From Nissolia schottii (Eukaryota; Streptophyta; Magnoliopsida; Fabales; Fabaceae): 64,000 bases of DNA. A model generated the notes under the pieces. It was given only the letters and a program-made list of their open reading frames with translations. It was not told the DNA's origin and ran no database searches. The stretch spans positions 307,935 to 371,934 of the forward strand of contig QANU01016478.1 of NCBI GenBank assembly GCA_003254905.1, given 5' to 3'. Made by a program: the position numbers and the translations under genes. Positions 12,969 through 26,040 of the stretch are shown here, piece after piece. Numbering within the stretch: position 1 is the stretch's first letter; every line of letters starts with the position of its first letter.

Positions 12969-13389
12969 GCCTAGAGTCATCCCTTTCCCATTAGAGAATC
13001 TATTTTAATTTTACTATTGTTATATTTCGTAAATTATCGATGCATCATAAAAAAAAATGTTTTAAAATTGTCCATCTTTTCTCTAATAAAAAGTGATTAA
13101 ATTTGGTCTTAACTATGACCCTACAATATAATTTACAATAGCGTTTCTCTCTACTTAAATGAATTGTATTATTTTATTATAAAATTAAAAACACAAAAAA
13201 AAAACACATGCAATATACTTGTTGGTTCAAAATAAAGTTTGATAAGTTCCTATTAAGAGGGACTAAGGCTACTTTCTTTTTTTTGAACTCATCAAAGTGA
13301 GACTCTCTCAATCCCAATTTCAATGGTATGAAAAAAATGACTACGCAATTTGCAAGATTTTGTAAAACAAGCCATTGGAGATACTTTAA

Positions 13390-13962
13390 GAACATCTCCA
13401 ATGTCAAGTCCCATTTTTTATGTTAGGGTGATTAAAAAAAAGACTTTCAGTACCGCCCCAACTATTTGGGATGGGTCCCACTTTCTCTATCAATTTATTG
13501 TAATGCTGAATTTGTAAATGGGATTTTATGTTAGGGTGAAACCACACAAATGGGTTGGACGTAACATATTGACCCAAAACTTTAATGCAATGAGTTTTTG
13601 AGTTTTTTCACTTATATACCATTCACTTATTCTATCACTAACCAATGTGAAACTTTTTAAACACACATACTTAAATCCCTCAAGTGTGAGACCTACATCA
13701 ATGTTCAATCTACATCATCAACTTTGATACTACTTGATGGAAGGGAGAGTCCAAAATTGGGGAGATTAACACCGATGGATTAAGTGAGAAACCACATAAA
13801 TGGATCGGATCCCACTTTTTGACCCAAAACCTTAAGCCTTAAGGCAATACATCTATGATCTTTTCACTTATATATCATTCACTTATTCTATCACTAACCA
13901 ACGTGAGACTTTTTAAATTATCACACTTAATCCCAACACATATTTGAGCATTGGAAATGCTC
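13390..13962. mobile_element. PIF/Harbinger (Tourist-like) element, 573 bp, with an internal duplication
   Basis: Ends GAACATCTCCAATG and CATTGGAAATGCTC are inverted repeats with two mismatches, flanked by TAA on both sides (13387-13389, 13963-13965). Inside, a segment of about 145 bp is present twice, starting near 13539 and 13789, each containing CACTTATTCTATCACTAACC. It has no credible coding sequence; the ORF at 13526-13708 falls in one copy of the repeat. Confidence 0.75.
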
Positions 13963-14489
13963 TAAGAAATTTAAATAATTAGAGCAAAATAATGCATAAA
14001 TATATGTATATTTAAAGATAATGCATAAATATATAATAAGAAGTTTCATATAATTAAAAAATACTCCTAAGAATTTGGTAAGCTTGCTCAACCCTTCGTC
14101 ACGTCCAAGTTGAAACATTTTGGGGGTGGTTAAAAAAAATCTAAAGATAAATTCTAATATATTATCTTAAAATTTGAGAGGGTCTAATTTAATTCAATTA
14201 AAAAACTAGCTCATGGTGAGAGGTTTGCTTTGGCTGAGTACTATACCCATTTTCATCTTTTGCGTTTTGTTCCTTGAGGTTTTTTCAAGAATAAGTTTTA
14301 ATTAGATTTGGTCTTTGCAAGTTGAACTTGTTAAGTTTTAGTAAATAGTTTATATTACACTTATTTTCTCATTATTGGGTTTAAGCCTTCTGTGCAAAGA
14401 TTAAAAGATAAAAACTATTTAGATTTGGATATGCATAAGATTTTTAAAATATTTGCCTAATTCATATTTTAATAAAGTATTAATATTTA

Positions 14490-14631
14490 TTCCCTCAGTT
14501 TCGTTTTCGCTTTATCTGTTCATTTCACTTTTTAAATACATTCAAAAGTTAATGTATTTAGACTTTTAAATACATTAACTTTTAAATGTGTCTAAAGATT
14601 GAAATGAATAGATAAAATGGAACAAAGGGAG
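14490..14631. mobile_element. Stowaway-type MITE, 142 bp
   Basis: The right end read on the minus strand is CTCCCTTTGTTCCATTTTAT, close to the Stowaway consensus. The left end TTCCCTCAGTTTCG is its degenerate partner. TA lies on both sides. The arms pair over most of their length. Confidence 0.8.
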
Positions 14632-14839
14632 TAATTATTTTAATAATGTCATTAATTTAATTATAGTTATTGAATGCATTAGTTGAGTATATTTCTTTTA
14701 AAATAAGAACAATTTTTATTCATTTAAATAGTTTTTTATGGCTTTAAATAACATTTTTTTTCTAATTAATTACCGTGATGTGAAAAAATGGATAATTATT
14801 TTAAGAGAGAAAAAATTATCCTTTAAATAATTAAAATTA

Positions 14840-15240
14840 TTTTTTTAATCTAAGCATTATATCTAAATTTACTTTTCTTTTCTTTTAAATTTGGATCCTA
14901 AATATCATTATTTTTAAATATAACTACACTCCAATATAAATGAAGAATTTGCATATTAAAAGTTATTTTTGTGAATTAAAAATTTTAAATTTTAAGAATA
15001 AGATTTGAGGTTAAATTAAGATTAAAAAAAGTGAACCTAAAGATTAAATCTTATAATAATACTTAGTTTTTTTTGTATTTTAAAAATTAAATTCAATAAG
15101 ATTTGAATCTAAAAACTCATGCTTACTACCAAATTTCTCACCACTAAACCAATCCTAATGGCTTTTATAATAATACTTAGGTGGAGAAATAAATGAACTT
15201 ATTTTATTTTTAGCATAATTTAATTGATTTTTTTTTAAAG
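14840..15240 (+). repeat. Dispersed AT-rich repeat, copy 1
   Basis: This stretch aligns with 25690-26040 in the same order. Shared blocks include TAAATATCATTATTTTTAAA, then GAATTT-CATATTAAAA, then TTAGGTGGAGAAAT-AATGA near the right end. The family is unknown and the ends are not clear. It is non-coding. Confidence 0.55.
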
Positions 15241-18200
15241 GATGCATCATATTTCTGTGTTTTTGAGTGATACCGTAACATTCAAATTAATAATAAAGGA
15301 CTTTTATCTACAATCATATCTTCTAAATTTATAATGCTTAAAATAAATTAATATAATCTTAGCAAATGTAAATATTATATAATTCAAGTATTTTGTAAAT
15401 ATGATCGCGGAGTTTTCTTTTTTAGTTTCTCATACATATCATTCCATTTGACATAATCCTATATTAAAATTTAATTTTAGACGACTCTCTTAGCCGAAAT
15501 TTAAACTATGATTTGTCACTTTGTAATGGACTAACCTCTTACTGTTAGACCAAATCTCAATTGGTTACTGAATTGAGGATTGTGTTGCCATTAATTTTTT
15601 ATCTTAAGTGTTTTCCCTTTTTTTTTTATCTTTTTAGATTATTGTCCTAGGGGTATACATGAGCAAGGTAGAACAAAACGCGTAGCGAACCTAATTTTAT
15701 GAATGAGTCAATCCTTTGAGTCCAAACTCAGTCTTATAACGACCCCACTAATAACTAGGTCAAACTAAGATTGCCTTGATAATAGGTAGTATATAAGGTT
15801 TGAACATTATACATAGTAAAGTCATAAGATTTTACATATAGCAAAGTAAATTTAAGAGATATCTTGCAATATATATTTTTAAAACAAATTATACCAATTA
15901 AAAAACAAAAAAATATTTTGTAAAGAATACTAATTGAAGTGTAAAAATTTGATAATTTATCACTAATTTTTATAAAAATATAAATTTTTAAGAACTATCT
16001 GGGTTTAGGCTAGGTTAGGTCAACCTGAAGCATATATAACTTAAACTCATAAAGGTTATTGAGTCAAATTTAATAATCTAAACCTGACTAAAATAGCTTT
16101 GAACTAGATCTGGTCAGGCTTTCAAGTCAGACCAGGTTATGAACATTCTTAAATTGTCATTTGATAACTTTATCTGTATTAAATATTAACAAAATATTAA
16201 ATTTTTAATGATATATTTGCCATCTGTGGATATGAATTCATCTATGCAAAGTAGTAAAACACAAGTACCTATGCGGGATAGAGTGAATTTTCATCCATAA
16301 TGTTGAGCAAGCGAGGATTATCCTATGCTCCCACCCTAACATATTGTCATTCATAATTGTGTATTATAATTAATTAATTTTAAAATATATTTATAAAATT
16401 TGTATTGCTACAATAAACTAACAAAAATATATCAAATTCTTTATAAATTTTTAATCTTTTTATTTAATAATATTGTTAAAATTTATATTTAAGCCATATA
16501 TTATTTTTATATTAATATATTTTATACTCAAATTGTACTTAAGAAGCACTGATATCAATACAGACAAGGGACACTGGACACAATACGATAACACACAAAT
16601 TTTAAAATTTTATAGGATACACACAACATATATAGGTATAAAATTAAATATTTATAATAATATTTTAATATTTTCATTAATATTAAACTACTAATTTTTA
16701 ATATTTTTCAAACTCCTTTTAAAATATATAAAACATTCAATATATCAATGCTTATTAATATTTAAGAGTCCATATTATTATAAATTATTTTTTACTCGAA
16801 TATGACTCAAAACATTTTTGGATGTAGCTTAGATACGCTTAGACACATCTAATAATAAATTTGTTATTTAGATATTTTCAGACACATACAACACATATGT
16901 TAGATGAATATTTTCACATTTCAAAGACAATAAACTCACATTTATATTTTTTCTTTGTGTCATTTTTGTGCAAGACGTGGATTCATTTTTTAATTTTCTT
17001 GGTTCTATCAACTCACGTAACCCCAGTTATATGAAGTGACGTGAAAGAAAAGTGATACGCAACAAACACTTTCTTGTTATACTAATTAATTAGTGGAAAT
17101 CGGAGCGCACAATCTTCATATAAATACAAACCGATCGACAACCAGTTAATCACTTAATCTGCATAGAATATTGTCACCCCAACTAACAAGGCATTCTCAA
17201 CGTTATCAAAAGCGTTGAATCCAAAGTCAAGTCAGACAATATTACATACGAATCTCATGGACTAATTTTATTTTTTAAAACATATGAACTAACATTTAAT
17301 AAGATTTAGGTGATTTTTTTCATAATAAAAAAGCTTAAATGGAGATTGTGGCTATGGTTAATCATATGATAATATTTATAGTGTAAGGGTTATTGTGCCT
17401 TAAATTGATTCGGATGGGACCTTCTTTTTTCTCTCTCAGATTTGTCCCTCTAAATTTTTTTAGAATGAGTTTTTATTAAGACCAAGTTTAAATCTTATCA
17501 TAATGCTCGATAGTTGCGGGTGAGTTTGGTGGGTGTACAGTACACTACTTTCCCTTTTAGAGGTAATGCCTTTTATCAATGAAAACTCATGGTTAATCTA
17601 AAAAAATATTTAAATGGAGATAAATACCGACATCTTATTAAAATTAGGATATGTCTTTAAATTTGTTTAACGCTTACATATTATTCACCAAAAAGTCCGC
17701 GCTTGTTAGCAAACCCTCGCCTGAAACATACGTAATCTTGTAAACCACCGCTTAATTTGTCGAATCAAGACATATGCAAACCACCGCCTCAAGACTCTTG
17801 ACTTTGACATTGTGCAAGAATATTGTGCGTATTTTAAAAACAATAATCACGATAGTGTGTGTATATATTCCTCCTGAGACATCCATTTCATGTGTACTGG
17901 AAACACAAAACAATCTATAAGTTTTTTTAGTTATATATCAAATAGAATGATCATTTAAGATTATTATATATTATTTACAATTATTTAATATATTCATCAA
18001 TTCCGTAAAAGCTCCACTAGAAGCTTGTTGAGTTTGAATTTGGTTAGTTATAATTAATAATTAATAAAATGTAATTATATTTTATAAACTAAAATTATTC
18101 ACATCACATAAAAAATAATACGCGCTCATTAATGTAGAATATGAAACATTTGTGCTGTGACTATTGTTTGCTATAAGATTTAACATTTGACCGACTATCT

Positions 18201-19929
18201 ATCAATTATATCATGCTTTGTTGGTGTGTTGTGGCTGTTGCAAACATTGCTAACTGTGTGCTGATTTGTCAATGTAGTAATGCAGCCTTGAAGTTATTCT
18301 AAAAAAGAATATCTACAATGAAAACTGGTCCAGAAATAATCTTACCAGAATAATAATCCTTAGTTTTTAATAAATGTGTTTGATCTGTCATTCTGAGATT
18401 GATAAAAATGTATTTATGTTTGTTATGTTAACTATACAGGTACTTTCGCCATGTTATTTAACATGACTACTGTTTTTTCTTTTTCATTCAATGAAGTTTA
18501 AATAAGAAAAAAGCGTGTAGATTATATATATGACATGATCTCCTAAATAAACCGGCAAGACAATAACAAGCACATTTTACTTTGTCAAATGAACATGTTA
18601 GCCTTATATATAGGTGTTAATATAATTATTTACAATCAAAGTCATTGTTATTTTTAATAATGTGCAACATACATAACTGATTGAACTGAATTTACTAGTG
18701 TGGATTTTTTCGCGATACAATGATGTGACACTACATCATTAAAATAGTAAACTTTATTTTAATAAACAAATGATCTACTTTCAATGTAACACATCATCAG
18801 ATCCTGATCTTTCCTTTTTGCTTTCGATGAGAAAATTAATCTTGTACCCAAGAACAAATCTTGAATCATTTTAGTTATTTTTTTGACGAGATCTTCCATT
18901 ATATATGCGCTCATTTGTTTAGTTGGGCTCGTTAATGTTCACCTTTTTTCATCTTAATTTTGGGTCAAATTCGCTGTATCTTGTATCCATAGGACTGACT
19001 TCCATCAAAGCTTCTAAATTTTAATACAGAGATTTTAATTAAAAAAATAAAGTTTTAGTAACGCCCAATTTTCAGATCAAGCCCAACTGACCCAACCACT
19101 CTTGTTGCGTTGGAGAATAAAAGCCTTAGCGTGGGGGAAAAGCTGAAAAATTAAACTTGTTTCAATAATTATTTATTTTATCAATCAATTTTTTATATAA
19201 TTAATTATGTAAAAATTAATTTATGTTTAGATAGTTCAACTGAAAAATGATTTTAATATAATTTGTTTTGTTTGAATTGTATAAAAAATATTTTTTATGT
19301 TAAAATTATCAAAATGGTATGAACTAATTATTTATATTATATATTATTTGATAGTTAAGGTTAAATTAGGAAAAACATAACATTGTATGCATTGTGTAAA
19401 ATGCTTTTTGTAAAAGGATGTCCAAATTTCAAGCTTAAGCTTTTTTTTATCCCTTTCTAAAATAGCTTTCATTATATCTTGTGTGTTACCCAAACATGAT
19501 AACTTTTTTGAAAACAACTTTAAGTGGAAGAAGAAAAAAAATTAAAGTTTTATGTGATACCCAAACAAACTCTTAGTAGTTAGTGTGATAGAACATATTT
19601 GCTTAGCTTGAAGGATTAGAAACTAGTGTAGAACCGGTGCAATGCATACAATATATAAATCTTTTATGTCATTTCTTCAAAATAAATAGATCATTAATTC
19701 GTTGTTAGAGTGCTCCAACTACTTGTATATAAATCTTAATTTTATGTCATTTCTTGATTGCCCATATATAAATATCCATGTCCAAATCATAGTCATGTTG
19801 TTAGGAGAGAGATAGAGAGGGTAAGGGTCCGCGAGATGAGTGTGGGTGGGGAATACCTAGGTCTAGGGTGTGGAGGGGTGTGAACAACCGTGACATGCAT
19901 GGTGCTCTATAGAATCAAGGGGAAAGGTA
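15241..19929. other. Intergenic DNA, no gene seen
   Basis: AT-rich with no convincing ORF. A worn element may lie at about 15650-16150: it starts GGGGTATACATGAGCAAGG and has motifs typical of hAT-like repeats, but no target duplication was found. Short SSR-like tracts occur throughout. Confidence 0.5.
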
Positions 19930-21289
19930 ATGCATGGGGAGGCATTTTAAGGATTTAGAAGAACAGTCAGCATTTATTCAAGATAGGGAGATTCATGATG
20001 GGCCCTGATAGCTTGTGACACTGTTCACGGGGTAAAGCAAAAGAAAAACAAGGTTGTATTTTCAAAAAGCTTATGACTTAGTTAAGTGGGAATTTGTTGA
20101 CACTGTGTTGGAAAAGTTGGGCTTTGGCCCAATTTGGAGAGGATGGATTCAATGTTGTGTTAGTTCAGCTTCAATGTCTATTTTAGTCAATGGGGTTGAA
20201 ACTCAGCCCTTTAACATGGAGAGAGGACTCAAGCAGGGTGATCCGATCTCACCCTTTCGTTATATTCTGGTGGGGGAAGTCCTTAACTGTTTGTTGAAGA
20301 AAGCGTTGGAACTAAATTTGATTGAAGGCATTTTGGTGGGAAGTGATAATATCAAGCTCTCACATCGACAATTTGCATGCGATACACAATTCTCTTATGT
20401 CAGGATTAGACATTAACTATGATTCCGATAAATTGTCTGTTTGATTGGGTGGAGCAGATAAAGGATCAATTGGGTTATTCCATTGTTGAGCTGCTTATCA
20501 ATTATTTAGGTATACCACTGGGGGAAAACCCTAATAGAATTACAACATGGGATCTGATTATCCAAAAAATTGAGAATAAGTTGTGTGGGTGGAAAGCTAG
20601 CCTTTTTTTTAAGAGTTGGGAGGTTATTCTTATTATGTATGTTCTAAATAGCTTAGGGTTGTATTTTTTTAGTATTTTCAAAATGCCAAAAGCAGCGGCG
20701 AAAAAAATTATCTCGCTTTAGGGAAGGTTTTTTTGGAGCCAAAATAAGGATAAGAAAGAAATGCCTCTTGTGAAATGGAGTTGTGTTCAAATGCCTAAAG
20801 ATTTTGGAGGGTTGGGAGTTGGGGATATCCTAAATAAAAATGCATCGTTACTATTTAAGTGGCGGTGGGGAATATCCGCTTTCGAAAAATGTTGTGGTTT
20901 CTTGTAACAAGTTAAAGGGTGACAGACCGTTATTGGAACAAGTAGGTGCTACTAGTGGTAGCCCTTGGGATAAAATATGTAATATTCGCAATTATTGGCC
21001 GTATCTCCAAGTGTTGGCAAAAGGTGGGTTTTGGAGGTCGGTGGGGGAATGGAAGTAAAACTTTATTCTAGGAAGATAGGTGGGTGGGTGATAGTTCTCT
21101 AAAGGACAAATTTCCACCGTTGTTAACTTTGTCTCTGCAAACAAATTCATATATTAGGGAGTGTGGGTTCTGGGATGGGTTCTTATGAGTGTGGGATCTT
21201 AAGTGGAGGAGAGTTTTTTGAATGGGAGAAACAACTATCAATTTCCTTGTAAGTACTGCTTAAAAAGGTGGAGCTTAATGTTATCAAGT
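19930..21289 (+). mobile_element. Decayed LINE (L1-type), reverse transcriptase part
   Basis: Conceptual translation gives plant L1-type reverse transcriptase pieces: QSAFIQDREIHDG near 19960, KAYDLVKWEFVDTVLEKLGF near 20066, GLKQGDPISPF near 20227-20259, then YLGIPLGENPNRITTW near 20500 and the WKASLFFKSWEVILIMYVL thumb region. The catalytic FADD motif reads FACDTQF. The piece after 20720 continues as FFWSQNKDKK and GGLGVGDILNKNASLLFKW. Reading shifts frame and meets stops several times, so it is dead. The 5' ORF1 and endonuclease are missing. It is cut at about 21290 by another repeat and resumes at about 22271. Confidence 0.85.
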
Positions 21290-22270
21290 GGCTTCAAACA
21301 CACAAGAGGAGGGTGAATTGGGTATTCAAACTTTTTTACAACACTTTTCTTACTTAGAAAATGAGCTAGAAATTCTTAACAAAAATATAAGAATAAGCAA
21401 TGAAGCAAGCAATCACAAACAATATGAAAGTAAAGAGTTAAGGGATAGAGAGAATGCAAACTCGATCAATTTATCTTGGTTCAATCACCCTTATGATTTA
21501 TGTCCAGTCCCCAAGCTACTTGCTCAAAATTTTCTCCACTATCTTCAAGCTTGAAACTTAGGTGCTTGAAAAACCTTTACATCCAAGAACACTCTCCACA
21601 CCTTGTGCTTGAGCCTCAAGTAACATTCCTTAGGGATTCCACCCTAATCAATCTAAACGTATACCTCAACCTCTTTACAAGTGTATGGAATTTGTGAAAT
21701 AGAAACTCTATCAAAGAGTGGATAATACAAATTGAAGCACTATAGGTGTATGTTAAAATATCTTTTTTTGGCTCTTTAGAATGGCTCAAATAAATGCTCT
21801 TATGATGTATAGAAGGATGAGAGTTTTGGAGTGAACGTTCTTCCTTGAATCATTGAGTTAAGTGGATATTTATTGAGCTCCAAATGATCTTAGCTGTTGT
21901 GCAATTAATGCTCAAGAAATTAGTACAATAGAACTAGCCGTTGCTGTCTTCAGAGACTAAGTCATTCAAATGACTAATGTTGGCCATTCGAATGACCAAT
22001 GCAATATAGTTGTTATGCGTCTCTTGTGTCAGAGTCATTCAAATGACTTATGCAACGTAGTCGTTATGTGTCTCTTGTGTCAGAGTCATTCAAATGACTT
22101 GTGCTTTGCATAGGTCACAAAGAGCATGAAAGCTTTGGCAATCGAATGACTCCATCGAATGTCTTTTGAGAAAGAGTCATTCGAATGACTTGTTCATGAG
22201 TCATTTGAATGACATTGCAGTATTCATTCGATTGACTTATGCAAGTCTTAGTCAATCTCATCCTTTTTCT
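21290..22270 (+). mobile_element. Unclassified repeat inserted in the LINE, about 1 kb
   Basis: It interrupts the LINE between its reverse transcriptase and zinc-binding parts. It starts near CACACAAGAGGAGGGTGAAT, a start I recall from abundant legume repeats of uncertain class. It has no domain I recognise; ORFs at 21288-21554 and 21500-21697 look non-coding. Its 3' third (21965-22240) carries about nine copies of a palindrome of the type AGTCATTCGAATGACT, within two units of about 65 bp that also share GTCTCTTGTGTCAGAGTC. The ends were inferred from where LINE similarity stops and resumes, so they are approximate to some tens of bases. Confidence 0.55.
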
Positions 22271-22890
22271 TGTCTTTTTGATTCCGAAGATTTGCTCACC
22301 TGGAGGTTTCATTCCTTTGGGATTTTCTCAGTTCAATCGTGTACAAGGGAGATGAATATACTTCAGTTTGGTGTAAGTGAGGAGGGGAAAGACCTAGCTA
22401 CTGTCTGTAAAGATGTGGTGGCACCCAAGGAAGAATTTCTGGTTTGGTTTATTCTCAAGGGTAGACTCAACACAAAAGAGTGTTTCCTCAAACTAGGGAT
22501 CATTCAAGGTGATCATTTGTTCTCTAAATGCTTCTTTACGTGTAATACTTGGTGCTGCTGCTTGCGAAGGTATGAGGTGTCTTGGGTTTGCCCAAAAGAT
22601 CCTATGGTGTTCTTTAAAGTGTGGATGGGTGCCAAGCCTCCTCTTTGTGAAGACGATATCTGGTGCAAAATGTATTATTGGATGGCCTGGGCAATCTGTC
22701 GATATAGAAACAACGTTGTTTTTGAAAGTGCAAAAGTGGATTGGTATCACTTTATGGCAAAGTTCATGCAAATCTGGAAATTTTGGGAGAATAACTATCA
22801 AAATTCTCAAAATAAGCATCCTCAAGTGATTTCAAGCTGTAGCAGTAATAGTGTTAACAAGGTAGAAAGATCAAAGAGGAAATTTTAGTG
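22271..22890 (+). mobile_element. Decayed LINE, 3' part (zinc-binding reverse transcriptase tail)
   Basis: An open frame at 22166-22888 reads, from about 22270, like the zinc-binding tail of plant LINEs: FSVQSCTREM, then EEFLVWFILKGRLNTKECFL, then WAICRYRNNVVFE near its end. It continues the reading of 19930-21289 on the other side of the insertion. The central Cys/His part appears shortened (HLFSKCFF then directly W-rich sequence). The frame is long for a pseudogene, but its start lies in the inserted repeat, so it should not be taken as a gene. Confidence 0.75.
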
Positions 22891-25689
22891 GTTGTGTTGT
22901 GTTCTTTATAATTCAGCTCCTGATAGTTATGTCATAGGGACAATGGATAGTTTGAAGTTTTGTGGGCCTTTATTGACACGCTAAAGGTGGATTTTGTAGC
23001 AGAGGTTGAGTTATCTTCTATCAACATTGGTATGAAATTTGTTATTAAGGAGGTGGGGTGTAAGTTGATTTATCGCTCTGTGTTTTCGGGTTCGGCTCAA
23101 TTTTTGACATGTTTCAAGATGGTGACAAGCTGCCTTGGAAGTTATGTTTCATTGGAAATAAATTTCATTTAATGAAAATAAAAACTGGGTCAATTGCATG
23201 GAAGTGTTCCATAACAACAAACTCCTCAATAAATGGTGGAAGATTTGGTCTGAGTAAGTGGGTTCGAATTTCAGCCAAAGAAAATGGTTCTAAATAAAAA
23301 TTCTGGTGTGGGTGAATCGTATTTTCTAATGGTGCCAACAATACCTATTAAGATCTAATGGTTGAAATTAACTATTTTCAAATAAAATTATAGGAAAATA
23401 GTGACTTGATCATTAAATTCTAAGTCACTCATTTATAAAAAATATTGATAGAACACAAGATATCCAAGAAACACTAATTTAGTATCTATCCATAATTATA
23501 ATTATTATTAATAAAAATAAAACTACCACTTGACCACGTTGCCAACTTTGACTTGTTTAAGAATTTTTTTTATTTTGATTTTAAAATAAAGAAAATCTTA
23601 TTCTCTATTATCTACATCAGTTTCTCTTGCTCAAAATCTTATCTAAACCGCAATCAGATCTCACATTTCGAATTTTCACCACTTCTCATTTCTCTCTCAA
23701 CCACTTCTCATCTCCCACTTATAGTGAATTTTTTATTTTTGTTGTTGTTGCTCTTGTTGTCATTGTTGGTGGTGGTGGAGATATAGATGACCACCCCAAT
23801 TTTTGTTTCTTTGGTGGTGGTGGTGATTTTGTTTCATATTTGTCTTTGATTCTATGATGTAGTGATGTTGGTTAAAGCAGTGGTAGTGTAGTGGTGGTGT
23901 CTTTTAGTATAAAAGTGAAAGAGTTAATGTGAAACTTGCACCTTTTCTCCCAATAAGAAGATGTCAAATGAGGTGCAACGTGACACCACAAATGGGGTGA
24001 ACGTTCGTCTTAGAAAGACTGAAATGTAGATAAGATGGGTCCATTATGGAACCACCGCAAAAAAGGAGAGAATTTCACATGCCTTTCGTCACGTAGCATT
24101 CCTTGAATGCTTAGAAAGGGTTCTAACAGTTGTTTTTGGAACTTTATCACTAAGAGTGCTTTGATTCTGCCGATCTAGTATTAGGGATTTGAATGCTCTG
24201 AACCTAGTGATTGAATGAAGTCTTCGGCCTCTAAAGAGTTTCACCTCGGTATATTGACGTACCCCTCAAACTCATATTTATGGTATGAGTTTAACAATGG
24301 AAGTGGTTAAATGCAAGAGAACCAACCATTTCTTCTTCTCTTTCAAAAAATTAGTCACTTCGATAGAATGGTGCAATCAAGAAATATTAAGAATAGGGTT
24401 GAAATCTTACCTTTATAATTAATTTCTATTTATAGTGATTAGGTTCTATCCATCAAAAGACCCAATTACTCCTGAGCCTCTACATGTATATCAATTTACT
24501 CACTGTATAGGTCCTCAGCCTAATAATGCAATGGCGACACTGATATTATCTATCCGAACATGTTTTATAAAATCAAATCTTCTCGATTAATAGTAGCTCG
24601 ATTAACATAAAATTCTACCATGAAGTGTTTTTGCGTTTGCGAACCTAAGTTCATATACATATGTGAACACGAGTAGTCTTAATTCAAGCCTAGGTATAGC
24701 TCATTTCACTTTCAGTACTTTCAGTATATATAGAATTAGCAACAATAGAAAGAAAAAAGAAAAATCCTCATACGTACACATCCACATCCACATCAGTTGT
24801 ATGTAATTATGTGTACATGAATTCATTGGTTCCACAACCTCTCATTTTCTATATGGCTGTACATATGTTCCCATGATCTCACACACATCACAAATTAAAG
24901 ATTACTGATCATGTGACAAGCGTAACTACGAAAAATTCAAGTCAATTGAAAATTCAAGAGATATATGGATAATAGAATCTGATAGTGCGTTAAAATATTT
25001 AAATCATTGCTTTTAATGATTATAGTATTTTAAATCTAAGAAATTTAAAAAGATAATTGAAAATTCTATACCAAATTATGCTTAAAACTATACAGATTTA
25101 AGTTTTATGTGATGCATATTTGTATAATATGAAAAATTCAATTCTACATCATGCTTATTAAAATTATATTATTATTTTATCTAATAATTTAATTTAATTA
25201 AATTTTACAGTTTTAATAATTAAAGTAATATTTTTTTTTCCTCCAGAAAACTAGGGTAACAAAAGCATGAAGGAAGACGTAACTTTGATCGATGAAAATT
25301 CAAAGCCATATATCACATGGGATTGACTATACCTTTATTATATTAGTTATGAATTATGAATGAAGGAAGCTAGTGAATTTGCGAGGAAGTTCCACAAACA
25401 CCACCACCGCCTAATGCATTTCCTTCTCCATTTCGCGTCTTCTACTTATTGGTCATGGAAAAGACTACAAAGGAGGTTGGCGAAGACTATAGTCAACTAT
25501 ATCAAGTCTATCAAAAGAAGACGGGCATGAATGTGACAAACCGACACTCCGGATTGGAAAGAGATAATTCTGTTCTACAAATAAGAAAATATTTTTTCTT
25601 AATCTATATCATTAACTACAAAAAAATCTCTATCACTAATTTCAACAACTGAGGCTCTATGTTTTTTATTTAATTTTTTTTTGTTGGTA
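22891..25689. other. Intergenic DNA, no gene supported
   Basis: It contains a few short ORFs (22960-23297, 23553-23857, 25449-25652) with no recognisable domain. 23735-23900 is a GTT/GGT-rich low-complexity tract. The region 24000-24700 is less AT-rich and may be an old element, but no ends were found. Confidence 0.5.
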
Positions 25690-26040
25690 TTAAAAAAAAA
25701 AGTTACGGTGCTTTTAAAAAAATGGAGATATAATATTTTTTTTCAACCAATTAAAATCAATTTTTTTAACCTTTTTATTTTAATTTAATACTAAATATCA
25801 TTATTTTTAAACATAATTATCTTTTCATCTAAATAAAGAATTTACATATTAAAATAATTATTGTTGAGAATAAAAAGATTTAAAATTTAAAAGCAAGGTA
25901 CAATGCCTATATATTTTTTTAAGATAAACAAAAAATAAATGAATTTAAATATAAAACTTATAATAAGATTTAGGTGGAGAAATGAATGACTTCATTATTT
26001 TTTTTTGTTTAATTTGATTGATTTATAAAAAAGAGATACA
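25690..26040 (+). repeat. Dispersed AT-rich repeat, copy 2
   Basis: Partner of 14840-15240, with the same order of shared blocks. It ends near GATTTATAAAAAAGAGATAC. Family unknown. Confidence 0.55.

Noticed and set aside
15650-16150. A possible third hAT-like element
   Set aside because: One end-like sequence is visible, but no matching second end or 8-bp duplication was found.
22166-22888. A 240-residue open frame that might be called a gene
   Set aside because: Its start lies in an inserted repeat and its body matches the zinc-binding tail of plant LINEs; the upstream LINE is full of breaks.
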